Shown here piece by piece: positions 23,080-34,665 of a DNA stretch of 64,000 nt (within the stretch, counting starts at the first letter, position 1; every line of letters starts with the position of its first letter). The stretch is from Grifola frondosa (lineage: Eukaryota; Basidiomycota; Agaricomycetes; Polyporales; Grifolaceae): the NCBI GenBank assembly GCA_001683735.1, contig LUGG01000003.1, positions 2,666,001 through 2,730,000 of the forward strand. Reading direction: 5' to 3'. The notes under the pieces are model-generated. The model was not told the DNA's origin. It did not search any database and was given only the letters and a program-made list of their open reading frames with translations. Both the position numbers and the translations under genes were made by a program.

Positions 23080-26078
23080 ATGGCGGCAGTAAACCTCCAA
23101 CTCATGGCTGCCAACGTCCCCTTCGACTTCCTCCCCAATGTCCACCTTCATTCCCGCTCTAACTCGGTCTCCTCCACCTCCTCCCACTCTCCCAGCTCTC
23201 GTCCTCAGTCTTCCCAGGGTGGCGTTTTGCGCGCGTCGGCTCTGATGCCGCCGTCCTCCGAAGACCTCTACCGCGCTTCTTTCCATACCACCAACTCCTT
23301 CGTCGGTGACCATACTCGCAACACCTCCGACGCATCGCTCTCCTCCGCCTACTCCTCTCTACTGATCTCTCCACTCCTGCAGACTCGCCCCCCAATCACA
23401 ATATCACAAACCCTGCGCTCAAAGGCCACCTTCGTCCCACCCACATCCGTGCCCGTGTCTCGGCCTCCCCATACCCACGAGACACGGAGAGCGTCCACTC
23501 GTCCTCCAGCGAGACAGAGGACATCTCTATGTACCTTTCCTCCACCGGTGCAGACTATCACAATATGTTCGTGCAGGGCCAACAAGCTATCGTATCTAAT
23601 CCAGAGGCCATGCACGCTGCTGGTGCTTTTGGGAGGATGACGTTGAGCCCTGATCATGCGCTGGAAAAGCTGGCCGCTAACGTGCGTGCCGCCACGACGA
23701 CGAGTGCCTCGGACAGGGCAAAGCAGATTTTTGTGCAGGCATGGTACGTCGATGGTCATCGATCCCCTCTTTTTCGCCACTCATCTCTCCCCTCAGGCTG
23801 ACGGCGAACTACTCGCCGTACCCCGACGGGAACGTCCCTCGCCAGGGCCTCTACTTCTCCTACAGGCGAGTCTGCGATCAGTATGGGATCCCACACATCA
23901 ACACCGCCACGCTTGGAAAGGCGATCAGGCTATGTTTTCCTACAATCAAAACAAGACGATTGGGAGTTAGAGGGAACAGCAAATATCACTGTGCGTGCCT
24001 TCCCTTTCGATCATGATCCTGTCTCGTTTTGATAGCCGCCGGCATGACAGATTGCGGCATACGCCCTGCGACGTCAGCGGAAGCTGAGTTCCTTCAGGAT
24101 TACATCCGGAAATCGAACAACAATGCAGCTCAGCAGTCTGTCAACGCGGCCCGCATGGCGAGCGAGCAGGCGGAGACCATGAACCGTGGTGGTTCCGATG
24201 AAGACGACGAAGACGAATCAGAAGGCCCCGGATCTGGAAACGCTTCGAAGCGAAACTCGCTCAATCTAAGCAACGGCGTGAAGAACCCTGCACTGTTTGC
24301 GGACGAGAAGACTCCGACGGCCGCGAGCCTGCTTGCACAAGCGCAGGCGACGCAGCGGCCGCCAGGAAGCACCTTCCCTGTCCAGGCGCCGATCCGTAGG
24401 CACACGGGGCAAGAAGGCGGTTTGCCAGTACCATCGCAATCCTCACCGTCGAGCAGTATGCCCACTTCCATTGGATTCATGGGTGCAGGCCAGTCGATTT
24501 CCGTCCGCCACATGGCTAATTTCCCTTCTATTGATGAAGCGGTGGGCGCGGGTTCTACATCGCCTCAGGGCGCTGCTGCACGTGAGGTATGGAGATGGTT
24601 CCAGGACCACCTGGATGCCCTTTTGGATAGCATCAGGTCGTTCCGGTTCGACCAGTTTGAGCTACATCTGCGCACATTCTGGTCCAGCCTTAATGGCGCA
24701 CACCGTGAGGTGGTTCACGCGCCGGCGGTCGCTGGGCTAATGGCTAAAGCCGATGCGATTGTTTATGATGTAAGATTTTCGGTGGACTCCGTACCTAGCC
24801 GCTTGTTCATGATACTTTTTAGGAAATCCTCGAGCTCCTTCGCTCCCAAATGCTGTCTCCTATACCGCCCGCATCTTTGGCCGGTTTACGTCAACTTGCG
24901 GACAAAATGGAGAAAATCCTTCTCGTAGCACTCGACAGCTATGGGCAAACTTTTGTCGAGCCCAAAGTGGAACTCGGCGCTCGGTTTGGACACCTCGTCC
25001 GTCAGTATCTATCGCTCTTCCGGTGCACATCTCTCGTTACTGATACCGTTCCTGCTCAGTGCGCTTCCTTGATATTTATCAAGTTACGCAGGCATTGAGC
25101 ACGGTCTTGACCAATCAGAAGCAACTAATGGAGATGCGCCGGTCGTGGCAGAAGGTGGACTTCGAGTCAGTGCGGAATCAGTCCGCGCTGGTGTGCAACT
25201 GTCGGCATGAAGACCTCGTGCAGTTGCTGGAAGTCGAGTTCGTGAGCGTGTTGGAGGGCCTCGGGAAGAGCGCCGATCCTGTGCGCGACGTCATGGCTTG
25301 GGCGGACAAGTGCTGCGAGAGGCTAATGGGTGGCCGTGGCAACGCTGGAGATGACAGAGCAACGATGAGCTCCAGGAGCGTGCTGATCCGCTGGGGCTAC
25401 GTAACCAGCCAAGTCATGAGAGATCTGGTGAGTTGCTCAGGGATCTGTTGTACCTGCCGGGTGCTGATTGTCGTCGATCACTGTGCAGACCATCCGCAGC
25501 GACCCCGCCTTCGGCGCTTTCCAGATCCTGAAGTTATTCTTGGAGTACGTGTTCATCCAACCATTGTTGCGTCTGTGATGCTGACGACCCGCCATAGCGA
25601 CTGGATCGCGCTCAACGTTCTCAGAAATGTTGCACTGTCGACGAACTCTGTCGCGGCATCGGTCGAGCCAGTTATGCAACAACAATTTTTCACACTCTCT
25701 CCGATGCCGGGACAGGAGAGCTTCGGCAACCCGCTTGACGTCCGTCCTCACCCCGTGATGGCTCATACCCCGACGACGTCAAGCATGCTCGCGGCGCTCC
25801 AAGCCGATAACTTCGGAGGTTCTCTCGACCCGACGTCTACGGCTTTTGGCTCGGACGCCTTTGGGTCGCTTTCGTACATGGATACTACTTCACCGCAGGA
25901 CGACCTTCCCGTTCATTCTTCCGCATTAACCTTCCCCGACTACGTATCGGGATCCTCCGCCTTCGATGTGGCAGCATTTACCCCACAGGACTTAGGCATC
26001 AGCGCGTCTGGCACGCCACCATCGGCCAGCAGCGAATCAGACAACAATGAGCCGGAGACGGTGAAATCGGAGACTTGA
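23080..26078 (+). CDS. RFX-family winged-helix transcription factor
   Basis: Exons about 23080-23305, 23383-23743, 23797-23990, 24037-24769, 24823-25000, 25060-25427, 25489-25544 and 25598-26078. The RFX DNA-binding domain spans the second to fourth exons: QAWLTANYSPYPDGNVPRQG, LYFSYRRVCDQYGIPHINTATLGK, IRLCFPTIKTRRLGVRGNSKYH. These match the 'W...nY....g..vpR..lY..Y...C' and 'F..l..RRLG.RG.SkYHY' motifs, although the usual second Tyr of KYHY is replaced after the splice. Downstream are the extended RFX regions (ILELLRSQ...GLRQLADKME, VDFESVRNQSALVCN, VTSQVMRDL) and a Ser/Thr/Pro-rich acidic C-terminus. In yeast and Penicillium/Acremonium relatives (Crt1, CPCR1) such factors control DNA-damage or morphogenesis genes. 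The first intron may instead be a one-base gap in a Ser-rich stretch near 23355. Confidence 0.9.
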
Positions 26079-26560
26079 TGAGCTGGACAACTAATGATTT
26101 TCTTTTTTCTTCATTGTCACAATTGGGCCTTCTTTTACCGAACAATACCTTATACCACCACTACTAATCGCATAAGTCTCCGTCTCTTGCTTTCCTTTGG
26201 CTGCGCTAATTATTGACTCTTTGCCTGCCGATGTATTGACGTTGTCCTGAATCTACTATCAGTATTACTCCCTGATGCCTGTCTCTCTCCCGTCGAATGT
26301 ATGCTGTTTTCGGGGAGGATCGAAAGTGTACCTGTCTGCAGTTGGAAAATCTGCTGTACGCCGTGGGTATTGAATGAGAGATACGCTCGCGGGTGCGGAT
26401 GAGTGCGAAAATGGACCATGATTGATTAATGAGTGAAACACGTAGTGAAACTCATTAATGTTCAAGACCTTTGATGTCCAAGACGTCTATTATCTGCCAT
26501 ACTGGCCTGACACTCGTGGACTACGTTATGCTCATGGAGGCATTGGAGGTAGGCTCATTT
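26079..26560. other. Intergenic region downstream of RFX
   Basis: About 480 bp, relatively AT-rich, holding the RFX 3' untranslated region. No gene or repeat was recognised. Confidence 0.45.
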
Positions 26561-26564
26561 GTGG

Positions 26565-27500
26565 TCACCAACAAATGCATTGTGCGAATGAAACAGAGGG
26601 CCGAGTACTTGAGCGTTGTCGGTCATCTCTGACGGTCCTTAGCCTGAAACGGCCTATCGTTATTGTTTCCTCGAAACTGTCGTTCATCGAAAGGACCATT
26701 ATTCTTCCTCGGAGAACAAAATTCGTCCTCGAGAGGCACATCGAGGAGTTCGACACATGTTCCGAACCAGAGCGAGCGAATAAGGGAGACGACTGATGTG
26801 CGTGCTATTGTTCGCATGCCACTTGATCTCATTAGGATGGATCGGGAGGCGACAATCCTTGTCATCCTGTAACGCACATTAGACCGGTGATTCATACGAC
26901 CCGAAATGCATGTACTTACGGATCTATAATGTAAGGATCGACATATTCTGACATCAATATAAATGATATCCAGAACATCGATAAGAAACAGTACGCTGAG
27001 GAGTTTCAGGTAGTCAGTCAACAACGATTATCGCCCTGACCCCTTGAGTAAATCGGATGAAAGTGGAGTGTATCTACCGAAGACGATGAGCGTGGCGTAA
27101 TCTGAACGAGACATGGTCTCGCAAGGCTAAGCGTCGCGCGATACCAGGGATATCTTGATATTGGCAGCATTTCTGGCCCGGTACTCATTCACTCCGAGGA
27201 CGAGTGCATAGGCAATGACTATCGTTGAGCGGTGCCCACTGACAAAAGACCACATGCGGAGCAGTAGCCTACAGCTGCAACACCGGATCCATTCACTGAC
27301 GCATAAAGTGAGTATATCGTCAGGAGCTTCGGTGAAGGGTGGAGGAGAGCTTCAATTCCACACAACCGATTGGAGTTGTGGCTTCTATTGCTATAACATG
27401 TTAAGCGCAAACTATCAAAAACCATATTTTGTTAAGGGCTTGGTCGATTTAGAAGACAGGGCTTACCACAGGGTTTCCAGAAGGGCAAAAAGTCTGTTAG
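26565..27500 (-). pseudogene. Possible seven-helix basidiomycete membrane protein (DUF6533-like), fragmentary
   Basis: Minus-strand pieces resemble this family. Around 27250-27150 a frame reads LRMWSFVSGHRSTIVIAYAL, like the 'lR.yaiwg.....v..' segment. At 27024-26930 there is DYLKLLSVLFLIDVLDIIYI, a hydrophobic helix. At 26870-26760 MTRIVASRSILMRSSGM resembles the C-terminal 'lisRflLnLr' motif. The pieces are in the right order but in different frames, and the N-terminal part is not clear. It could be a gene with several introns, a copy interrupted by sequence errors, or a pseudogene. Confidence 0.3.
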
Positions 27501-28022
27501 TGAATTGAGCCGGTATGGTAATGGCATGATCATCTCTCCACGACTTTGATCTAAAACGAAGATGTCATAAGATATCACTCTGCTTATTTAAAGAATGATA
27601 GACGTACACATTGTATCAGACAGCCTTGACGAAGAAACAATCACATACCAACTACGGAATAGGACAAGTCGAAGAGGACAGCGCCCGGTGTGCTGATCAT
27701 ATCGCGGGTGCAGCCAGAGGAATCGGATATCAACTACAAACGCCACACTTCTCGGCAAACATGTTAATCAGGCTCATATTTAAAAATTCTTATAGCTACG
27801 ATTCGGGTATCGAGTTTGATTGAGACATTGACCTCAGTGCGTCGATCGGCACCTTCGGTGTGTTTCGCTTTCTTCCGTCGAATGCACTTGGTTCTCGAAG
27901 TCGGATCCGGAGGCACCGATACCATGATGAATATTGAATGCAACGTGCGAGTGGTGAGTATAGAGCTATATAAACGGATACGATGATATAATTGACAACC
28001 CGAAGTCCAAGACCTTACTAAA
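27501..28022. other. Intergenic AT-rich region
   Basis: About 520 bp with short frames only. Nothing recognisable was seen on either strand. Confidence 0.4.
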
Positions 28023-29808
28023 CTGCCTCAACTTCTTGAACACTCTCGACTTTCTCTACTGCATCGCCGCCGGGTGCAGCAGTTGGCGAAAGATCAACAG
28101 GACTAGGGGGAATGTTGGCTCGGTGGATAGCTCCCCACCACCGTTCGGAGGTGCGATCTCGGTCGATGGCGCAGGTGTCTCTGTCTTGTGCTCCGACTTC
28201 CCGAAAAGACGCCTGATATTGGCCTCTGCCTTCGCCTTGTTTTCAGCAGTGACTTTCGATTGGTTTGCCTCAAACCACGACTTCTTGATATTGAGATCCT
28301 CCACTAACCGCGGGACATCGGCGGTGGAGGTCGGCGGAGGTATTGATAATTTGAGGAGAGCGGAAAGCGTGGCAAGGGAACGTTCAGTTGGCTGCCAACC
28401 GCATCGGCCCCGTTGCTCTCTGCAGGTGTAGCGGGTTTCACACCACTCTTCCTCCCCTTTCTTCCCTTCCCGCCAACGAAGTACGATTCGTCGTCTTCAC
28501 CCTTCTTCTTGCGGGCGACCATGCCCTCTCCAGGGCCTCCCTCGACTTTCCGCAACTCGAGTTTTGGGACACCAGACAATTCGGCCTGTTCCGAAAGTGA
28601 GCGGGTTGACAACGCCGAGGTCACGGAGCTCTTTCCGGAGAAGTAGTCGATGAGCGTCTGGCAATCCTCGATTTCGACTTGGAACGCCGGAATCTCTGCC
28701 TCCTCGCGAAGACGCTCCGCAGCGTCCTTCTTCTTGGCCTCCTCCTCTTCCTGACGTTGCGCACGTGCCCGTTCTGCTCGCCTCGCGCGATCCTCGTGGA
28801 CCTTCTGCCAGTACCGGTCGTTCGCTTCGCGGAAACGCTGCGCTGATTCTTTCTTCTTAGACCAAAGTTCGTCCAGCTGCAGCTGAATTGCGCTCCGCTC
28901 ATCCAGCAGTTTGCTCCGGTTCGCGTATGCCTCGTCGCCCACTTTCTTGATCTCGTCAAGCTCGGCCCTTATGGCATCGTACCTCTCCGAAATCGCTTTG
29001 GCCTCAGGATCATCAAGTTGTTTCCGCAGTTCATCGGCGATAGCGCGGTCCGCCTCGATAGCTTCCTGCTCAGCTTGGAAGCCCTCTACTGCTCGTCGGC
29101 TCCGTCTGCACTGACTGATTTCCTGCAGAGCGCGTTTCTCCTCGACGAGCTTCAGATTGCCTGACTCTACTTGTTTATCCAATTGCCTTTCGGACCGGAG
29201 TCAATAGTTGAATATGAAATTAAATGTAGGTACAAACCTGATGCGCTCATCAACCTCAGCTACGGTTTTGTAGGGCGTCTTTCCCTTCGCAGCGTTCAAG
29301 TCTTTCACCTACCGGACAGTTAGTAGAGAACCTTTCACACGGTATTTCACCCACACACCTTCTTTTGGATACCCTCCTGCAGCGTTTTCAGCTGGTCGAT
29401 GATTTTGCTGCGTGCCGTCTTGCTGGTAGATTGCTGCCCGCGCAAACCATCCAATTCTGCGCGCAGCGTTGCCTTCCTATCGTTTCCGGGGCCCGACTTG
29501 CTTGTCAAAGAGATTTTCTCCTTCACTGCGTTCTGTCGGAAGTATGACAGCTTGAAGTGGGGAAAGCAATTGTGAAGAGAGTCGCGACTTACAAGCTTTA
29601 CTTGAAGCGCGTCCATATCAGCCTTGATTTTGTGCTGCTCTGCATCGTACAATGCCTTCTCTGGCTTCCCTGAACCGTAGGAAGCCTCAGTGGCTTGTAC
29701 CTCAGTGCTGGATACAGTAGGACTCGCAGTGCCGTCTGCAGGCGGGGTGGAAGACTTTGTCTTCTTGATAGTGCCGTTCGCGGATGCAGACTTGGTCTTA
29801 GGGGCCAT
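28023..29808 (-). CDS. BFR1-like nuclear segregation / mRNP coiled-coil protein
   Basis: Yeast Bfr1 is a polysome- and ER-associated mRNP protein that affects secretion and ploidy. Exons 29808-29593, 29532-29359, 29308-29238 and 29186 onward. The N-terminus is MAPKTKSASANGTIKK. Long coiled coils follow (KADMDALQVKLNAVKEKISL, RAELDGLRGQQ, VAEVDERIRQLDKQVESGNL, QLQLDELWSKKKESAQRFRE). A middle motif IPAFQVEIEDCQTLIDYFSG and a basic GKGRKGRK stretch are typical of fungal members. Near 28370 the frame must shift by one base to continue as TLSALLKLSIPPPTSTADV and VEDLNIKKSWFEANQ. A second shift near 28114 leads to an acidic tail ending VEKVESVQEVEAV (stop near 28023). Without that shift the frame ends at 28056. 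Both look like missing bases, since neither has room for an intron. Confidence 0.85.
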
Positions 29809-30078
29809 AAGTGTGGAAGGCTGAGAGCCGTTCTGAGTGGTGAAAGGAGGAGTTTGGGGCGGGTGTAAGTTTGTCGTGAGAAATGGAATGGACGCCGCAG
29901 GTTACGGTCCACGACCCTCGTGACGTGGCTCAATGAACGCGTTGCTTGACCCACCCCGAGTCTTACGCGTCCACACAACGAATGGTATGCACGATATATT
30001 ACAGTAAGATAGCTACACAATATAAGACAGGAAGAAAGCAAGACACAAGGAAGAAAGCAGAGGATCCGACGGCCGAAA

Positions 30079-30845
30079 TTAAAAGACGACCTTCTGGTCC
30101 AGTGACTGCACTTCTCTACAGCACTCTTCGTACAGCTCTCGATAATCATCCTCTTTGCTGTCCTTCTCCTCGCCCTCCTTCCGCTTAGCCTTCTTCTGGT
30201 CTGGGCATACCATGACACAACTTGTGGGTCGCTTCGTCGCGCTTGCGTGGCCAAGTTCCTCCTTCGAGGTGACGAAAACGTAAGGCACCCCGGCATCTTC
30301 GCTCAGAACAGGTAGGTGGGAGATGATGTCAATCGGCGTGATGTCAGCAGCGAGGATGAGAAGCCTGCGTGAACCGTGAATGGTTAGAGGATTGGAAAAC
30401 TGAACGCCTGAAAAGCCCCTACCCTTTCTCTCCTTTACGGATCCCCTTCACGACTTCTTTAACTCCCCGCTTGACTTGTCGCTGTTTCGATGCTATCCAA
30501 TATGATGGGATGGGGTCAGAAAAGCCGAAGCATGAACAATGAGGCCATTTGAACGCACCTTTTTTGATTGTCTTATGCAGCTTCTTCAAAAGCTTTTTCT
30601 GCGCTAGAGGATGCGCAATCGGAGAGAGATCCTCCAAAGGAATAACAATCTCTTCTCTATCCTTTTTGGCCTTCTTTGCTACCTGTACTTCAGGGTTAAC
30701 TTCAACGGAGACCTGCAGAGTTAATCAAACTCACATGCTCGGTGTTGTCCATCTCAACGTCTTCGACGACTAGCTCGACGACCTCGGTAACCTCCGTCAT
30801 CTCCTTTCTCTTCTTCTCCTTTTTGTCGGTCTTGTCCTTTGCCAT
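30079..30845 (-). CDS. NHP2: H/ACA ribonucleoprotein protein NHP2 (L7Ae family)
   Basis: Core protein of H/ACA snoRNPs that guide pseudouridylation of rRNA in the nucleolus. Exons 30845-30735, 30712-30559, 30492-30423 and 30364-30079 give 206 aa in one frame. The N-terminal extension is Lys/Glu-rich (MAKDKTDKKEKKRKE...). The L7Ae domain reads LSPIAHPLAQKKLLKKLHK, KQRQVKRGVKEVVKGIRKGE, LLILAADITPIDIISHLPVL and VPYVFVTSKEELGHASATKR. These are the canonical RNA-binding and helix motifs of NHP2. The C-terminus carries a charged KKAKRKEGEEKDSKEDD stretch beyond the usual domain end. It lies head to tail with BFR1, 270 bp apart. Confidence 0.95.
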
Positions 30846-31949
30846 TGTAGACCAATAAAATGATAAAGTGATTGAGCGTTAGTTAGATTGAGATTGACAA
30901 ACTCAAAAGAAGCTCAAGAATTGTCTTAGTCACGTGCTGGGCGTAGGCGACCTACTTGAATTCAGTAATTTTGGCTTTTGGAATTGTCGTTGATCCAATG
31001 ATTCGGCTTGCACAAGAACTCTGCTCGATTACATTCTCACATCTGCTGATCAAGGGCCCACTTTGCCCCTGAAAAATATCGCCGTATTCTCGTGGGTCTA
31101 GACATCAGAATCATCTCAATCTCAAACTGAATAGACAATGCACTCGTTAGCATGAAGAATCGTCACCTGGGGTTACAACAAAGCCTGTGGGGGAGGGAGT
31201 CTGCCCTTGACGATAATTAGAAAATTCTCGGTCATGCGATACGGGTTCTCTGTCTCGCTACAAATATGGCTGCAATTAAGCTATTCCCATCCATGCCGAC
31301 ATACACGCATGACTTCGATGTATGCTGGTGAGTTTCCATGCTTACTCTGGCCCAGTGCTACCGATATCACAGGGTTTGGCGTCGCATCCAGCTTGACACA
31401 GAGTGTCACCCCAATTAGTGCGTCTAGAATTATACGGCAGTCGACTTCTCATCGGGGTTCCTTGGGGGTCTTTGGGTGGTCATTGTCGTGAACTACGGGA
31501 GCACAATTACTCTGGACGGAGCGGCCGAACGTATGCTCTTCAAGGTCTGATGAGGTACGTACGATTCAGCCAGCCTGCACTGCTTAACTGATAAAGCATG
31601 CATTTGTCTGATTGCCCTTGATAGACTGAGGTTCCGTGTCATGGAGCAGTTGAGGTTGTTCCGGAGCTGAGCTAGCTGAAGTCCCGCGGTCTATGCATTA
31701 GTCGTGTATCATATTAGCTGGAATATGTTTGATTCAAACTGTGGTTTGAGACTGGAGAGCGAGGTGATGGAGGCGGTATCTTGATGATGTGGTATCAGCA
31801 ATCTACCCATTTCGAGGGTGCCGGTGTGCATCTTTCGTCCACGTGGGATCAGTGAATGGCAGCCACGCGTTCTTTCTCCCGAACCTCCTCAAACTATAGA
31901 TTGGCCGTCGAACGCCGTTCGTAGCTATACCCCCTCGACGTTGTCCATA
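30846..31949. other. Intergenic region between NHP2 and the bHLH gene
   Basis: About 1.1 kb separating divergent genes, so it holds two promoters. A plus-strand frame at 31207-31491 has no recognisable features. No repeat was found. Confidence 0.45.
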
Positions 31950-34047
31950 ATGTCCCCCACCCCCATGGATGAAGGCGTCGGTGCCCCAGGCGCCAGCGTC
32001 AAAAAACAGCCGGGCGATCCGCTTAATGGAAGCAGCCCCGCCGGCAATACACCTCAAAACAAAACATCATCTCCCTCTACAACCAATATTCGATATTCGC
32101 CCATTACTCCCCTTGCTCCACTGGAATATTTACAAAACCAGCGACGAGGATCTATCACAGATCCTTCCTTGCATGCAGGTCCAACTCCACACTCACACCT
32201 TGGCACTTCCACAGCGACCGCTAGCATCCCACCGTCCCTGCGACGCCCAGAATCCCCGGTACCGGCCTCTCTGCGTCGTCAACGTCCCACGAACCGCATA
32301 TTCGCCATTCATTTTCCCAATCCCGCCCTCTCTCCCCCTTCAAATTCGGGGACGCATCTCCACAACCTAAAGACGGCGCTAACGCAAACATCAGACGATT
32401 ACTAAGATCGCCCTCTACCGATCCTGGAGGGGGACGGACGCCAACTAGCGCAGCACAAGACACAGATAACAGGAGCACACCCGGAGCTATGGGCGTCGAT
32501 GGTAAGTCTCAAGTCACCTACCGCGTGTTCAGTGCCAATGATAGCTCTTTGCAGAGAACGGGACTGATCAAATGGATGTCGATCCGAAATCAAATGGGCA
32601 GCAGCGGCGAAATGACCCTGGTGCATCCCAGCGACCCAATTCGGCTCGCAAGTCTGAAGAAGTGGATTACAACAGCCGCCGGCAGTCAGTGGTAGCAGGT
32701 AGTCATTACTTCCTTCGAGTCGTGGAGTCACTCACCTTCTGCCTCAAGGCACTAAACGCAAGGCTTCGTCTGATAAAGTGTACCCTCCTCCCGGCAACGA
32801 GGATATCGATCCTCAACTGGTTGGGCCTGGGGTGTCTAGTGGAATGAACGTGGATTCTGAAGGGCCTGCACCAAAACGGCGCGGATCAGCGATTGACACA
32901 CAGAGAATTGCGCAGTTGAGCTTGTACGACCGGCGAAATTCTGTAGATGCGAGACTAGGGGTTGGAGGGCCGCAGTGGTGGGGAGACAGACGGGACTCTG
33001 GGTCGTCTGCATTCTCTAACACGCCTGTTACGGGCTACACCACTCCCGCTTCGGCATTTCCCGGAGATTCGCCACATGGCAGACCACCAGGCGGCATTGC
33101 AACTTTCGCGTGGCCTGTCATTCCTCCGCTCGATCAGTCCGCTCCACCAGCCATGCAGAATGAGCCTGCACCTAATATGTCGGGTCCTCCTCATCCTTAC
33201 GATCCTCTTACAATCATGCCTCCAGTCACTTTTGCTCCAGATCGTCGAATGTCCGCGCCTGCAAGTTCTCCAGAAAATTTATCAACTCCTGCATCCACAG
33301 GTCCTACCCGAGTGCTTCGGTCACGCTCGCGTCCTCCGTCGCGTGTCCGAAATGTCGACCAATCAGTCAACAACCACGCGGGTCAATCAGCTTCATCACC
33401 AGGAGCTGGCACCAGTACCGAGGATGCATCCTCTTCACTATTGCAGCCTTCAAAGGAGTCGGGGTCGACCCCATATTCGCGCTCTCCGGAACTTCGTGTC
33501 TCACACAAGCTCGCCGAGAGGAAAAGGCGGAAGGAGATGAAAGACCTCTTCGATGAGCTGCGGGACCAGCTCCCCGCCGATAGAGGGATGAAGGCAAGCA
33601 AGTGGGAGATCCTCAGTAAAGGTTCGTTTATCCGTCGTGCACCGGAGTCCTTTGTCTGACATGCACTATAGCAATCGACTTCATCGTTAATTTGAAGCAA
33701 AGTCATCAAGACATGGGCAGGGAGATTGAGATGCTGCGGCATGAGTTGGAAAGTTTCAGACAAGGCATTCCTCCTCCTTTCCCGGGCGGGCCCCCTCATC
33801 CTGTTGTTTATGGACACGGGCCTCCGGTTGGCATGCCCGGCTACCCTCCCCCTGGTGGCCCTGCCGTCCCCCTCCGCCGCCTCATCAGCCCCCACACCAT
33901 CCCCATGGACCCCTTCCCCCGTCGCAACAACAACAACCGCTCTCTCGACCAGGGTCGTCACATAATGTGTATCCACCTGGCGCGAATCCTGCTCCGCCCA
34001 CCAATGGAGCAGCGCCAGGAGCAGCGCGGACGGCGACGCCTTCATAG
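31950..34047 (+). CDS. bHLH transcription factor
   Basis: A nuclear regulator with one basic helix-loop-helix domain near the C-terminus. The basic region and helix 1 read [20 protein letters not shown], the loop [16 protein letters not shown], and helix 2 [20 protein letters not shown], continuing into a leucine-rich coil ([14 protein letters not shown]). An intron (about 33621-33671) splits loop and helix 2. The long N-terminal half is Ser/Pro-rich and includes NRRSG/RRGS motifs typical of phosphorylated regions. A Pro/Gln-rich tail ([13 protein letters not shown]...SQQQQ) ends at 34047. Two frame changes lack splice sites: one between 32255 and 32290, one at the C run 33868-33872. Both are repaired by one added base. 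Target genes cannot be inferred from the sequence. Confidence 0.82.
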
Positions 34048-34665
34048 GCCCCAGTCTCCTTGCCGATCTCAACCTGTATCGATAAGCATTTCTTGGCTTT
34101 CTGTGATGGGTTTACGGCGTCCCCCTTGTCAAAGGTGACGTCTGTAACGTATTTACCGGTGTTCTCTCAATCTCAATAACGAGCGTAGAGGTGGTGCGGT
34201 TTCCTTGGTGCGATCTTTGGGAGTTGGATTGTATACCGTGACGAGCCTGTTGCATAGTATTGGGTGCTAGCTGGGTATTCACGCGACCGAGTATTATAAT
34301 TCGATTTTGGACGATTTTTATATTTCTAGATAGCGCTGAAAACACTGCTCGTTCATCCACTCTCATGAAACGTGCGATCATTATATGTTACGTGCCATGG
34401 AGACAGCTGAGGTTGAGCGACCTTGTATCTGAGCTAAGCGTTGCTTTTGTGTGACGGGCGCTTACGTGATGGTGTCGCGGCCAGTCATCAACTTGTGGCG
34501 GACCCGCAACGTGCTTTCACTTGTTCACCTGTACCCCACCATCTCGTGGTCATCGCCGCTTTCCTCCTCGCACACCTCCCCAGCACCCCTGCGATAACCT
34601 ATCGCCGCCTTCTGGCGCACACAACGCTCGCTCGCACGCCTTATATCTGAACTTGTGGCTGCAAA
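34048..34665. promoter_or_regulatory. Intergenic region upstream of TFIIF alpha
   Basis: About 620 bp between two plus-strand genes, holding the bHLH 3' untranslated region and the TFIIF alpha promoter. Nothing else was recognised. Confidence 0.45.
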
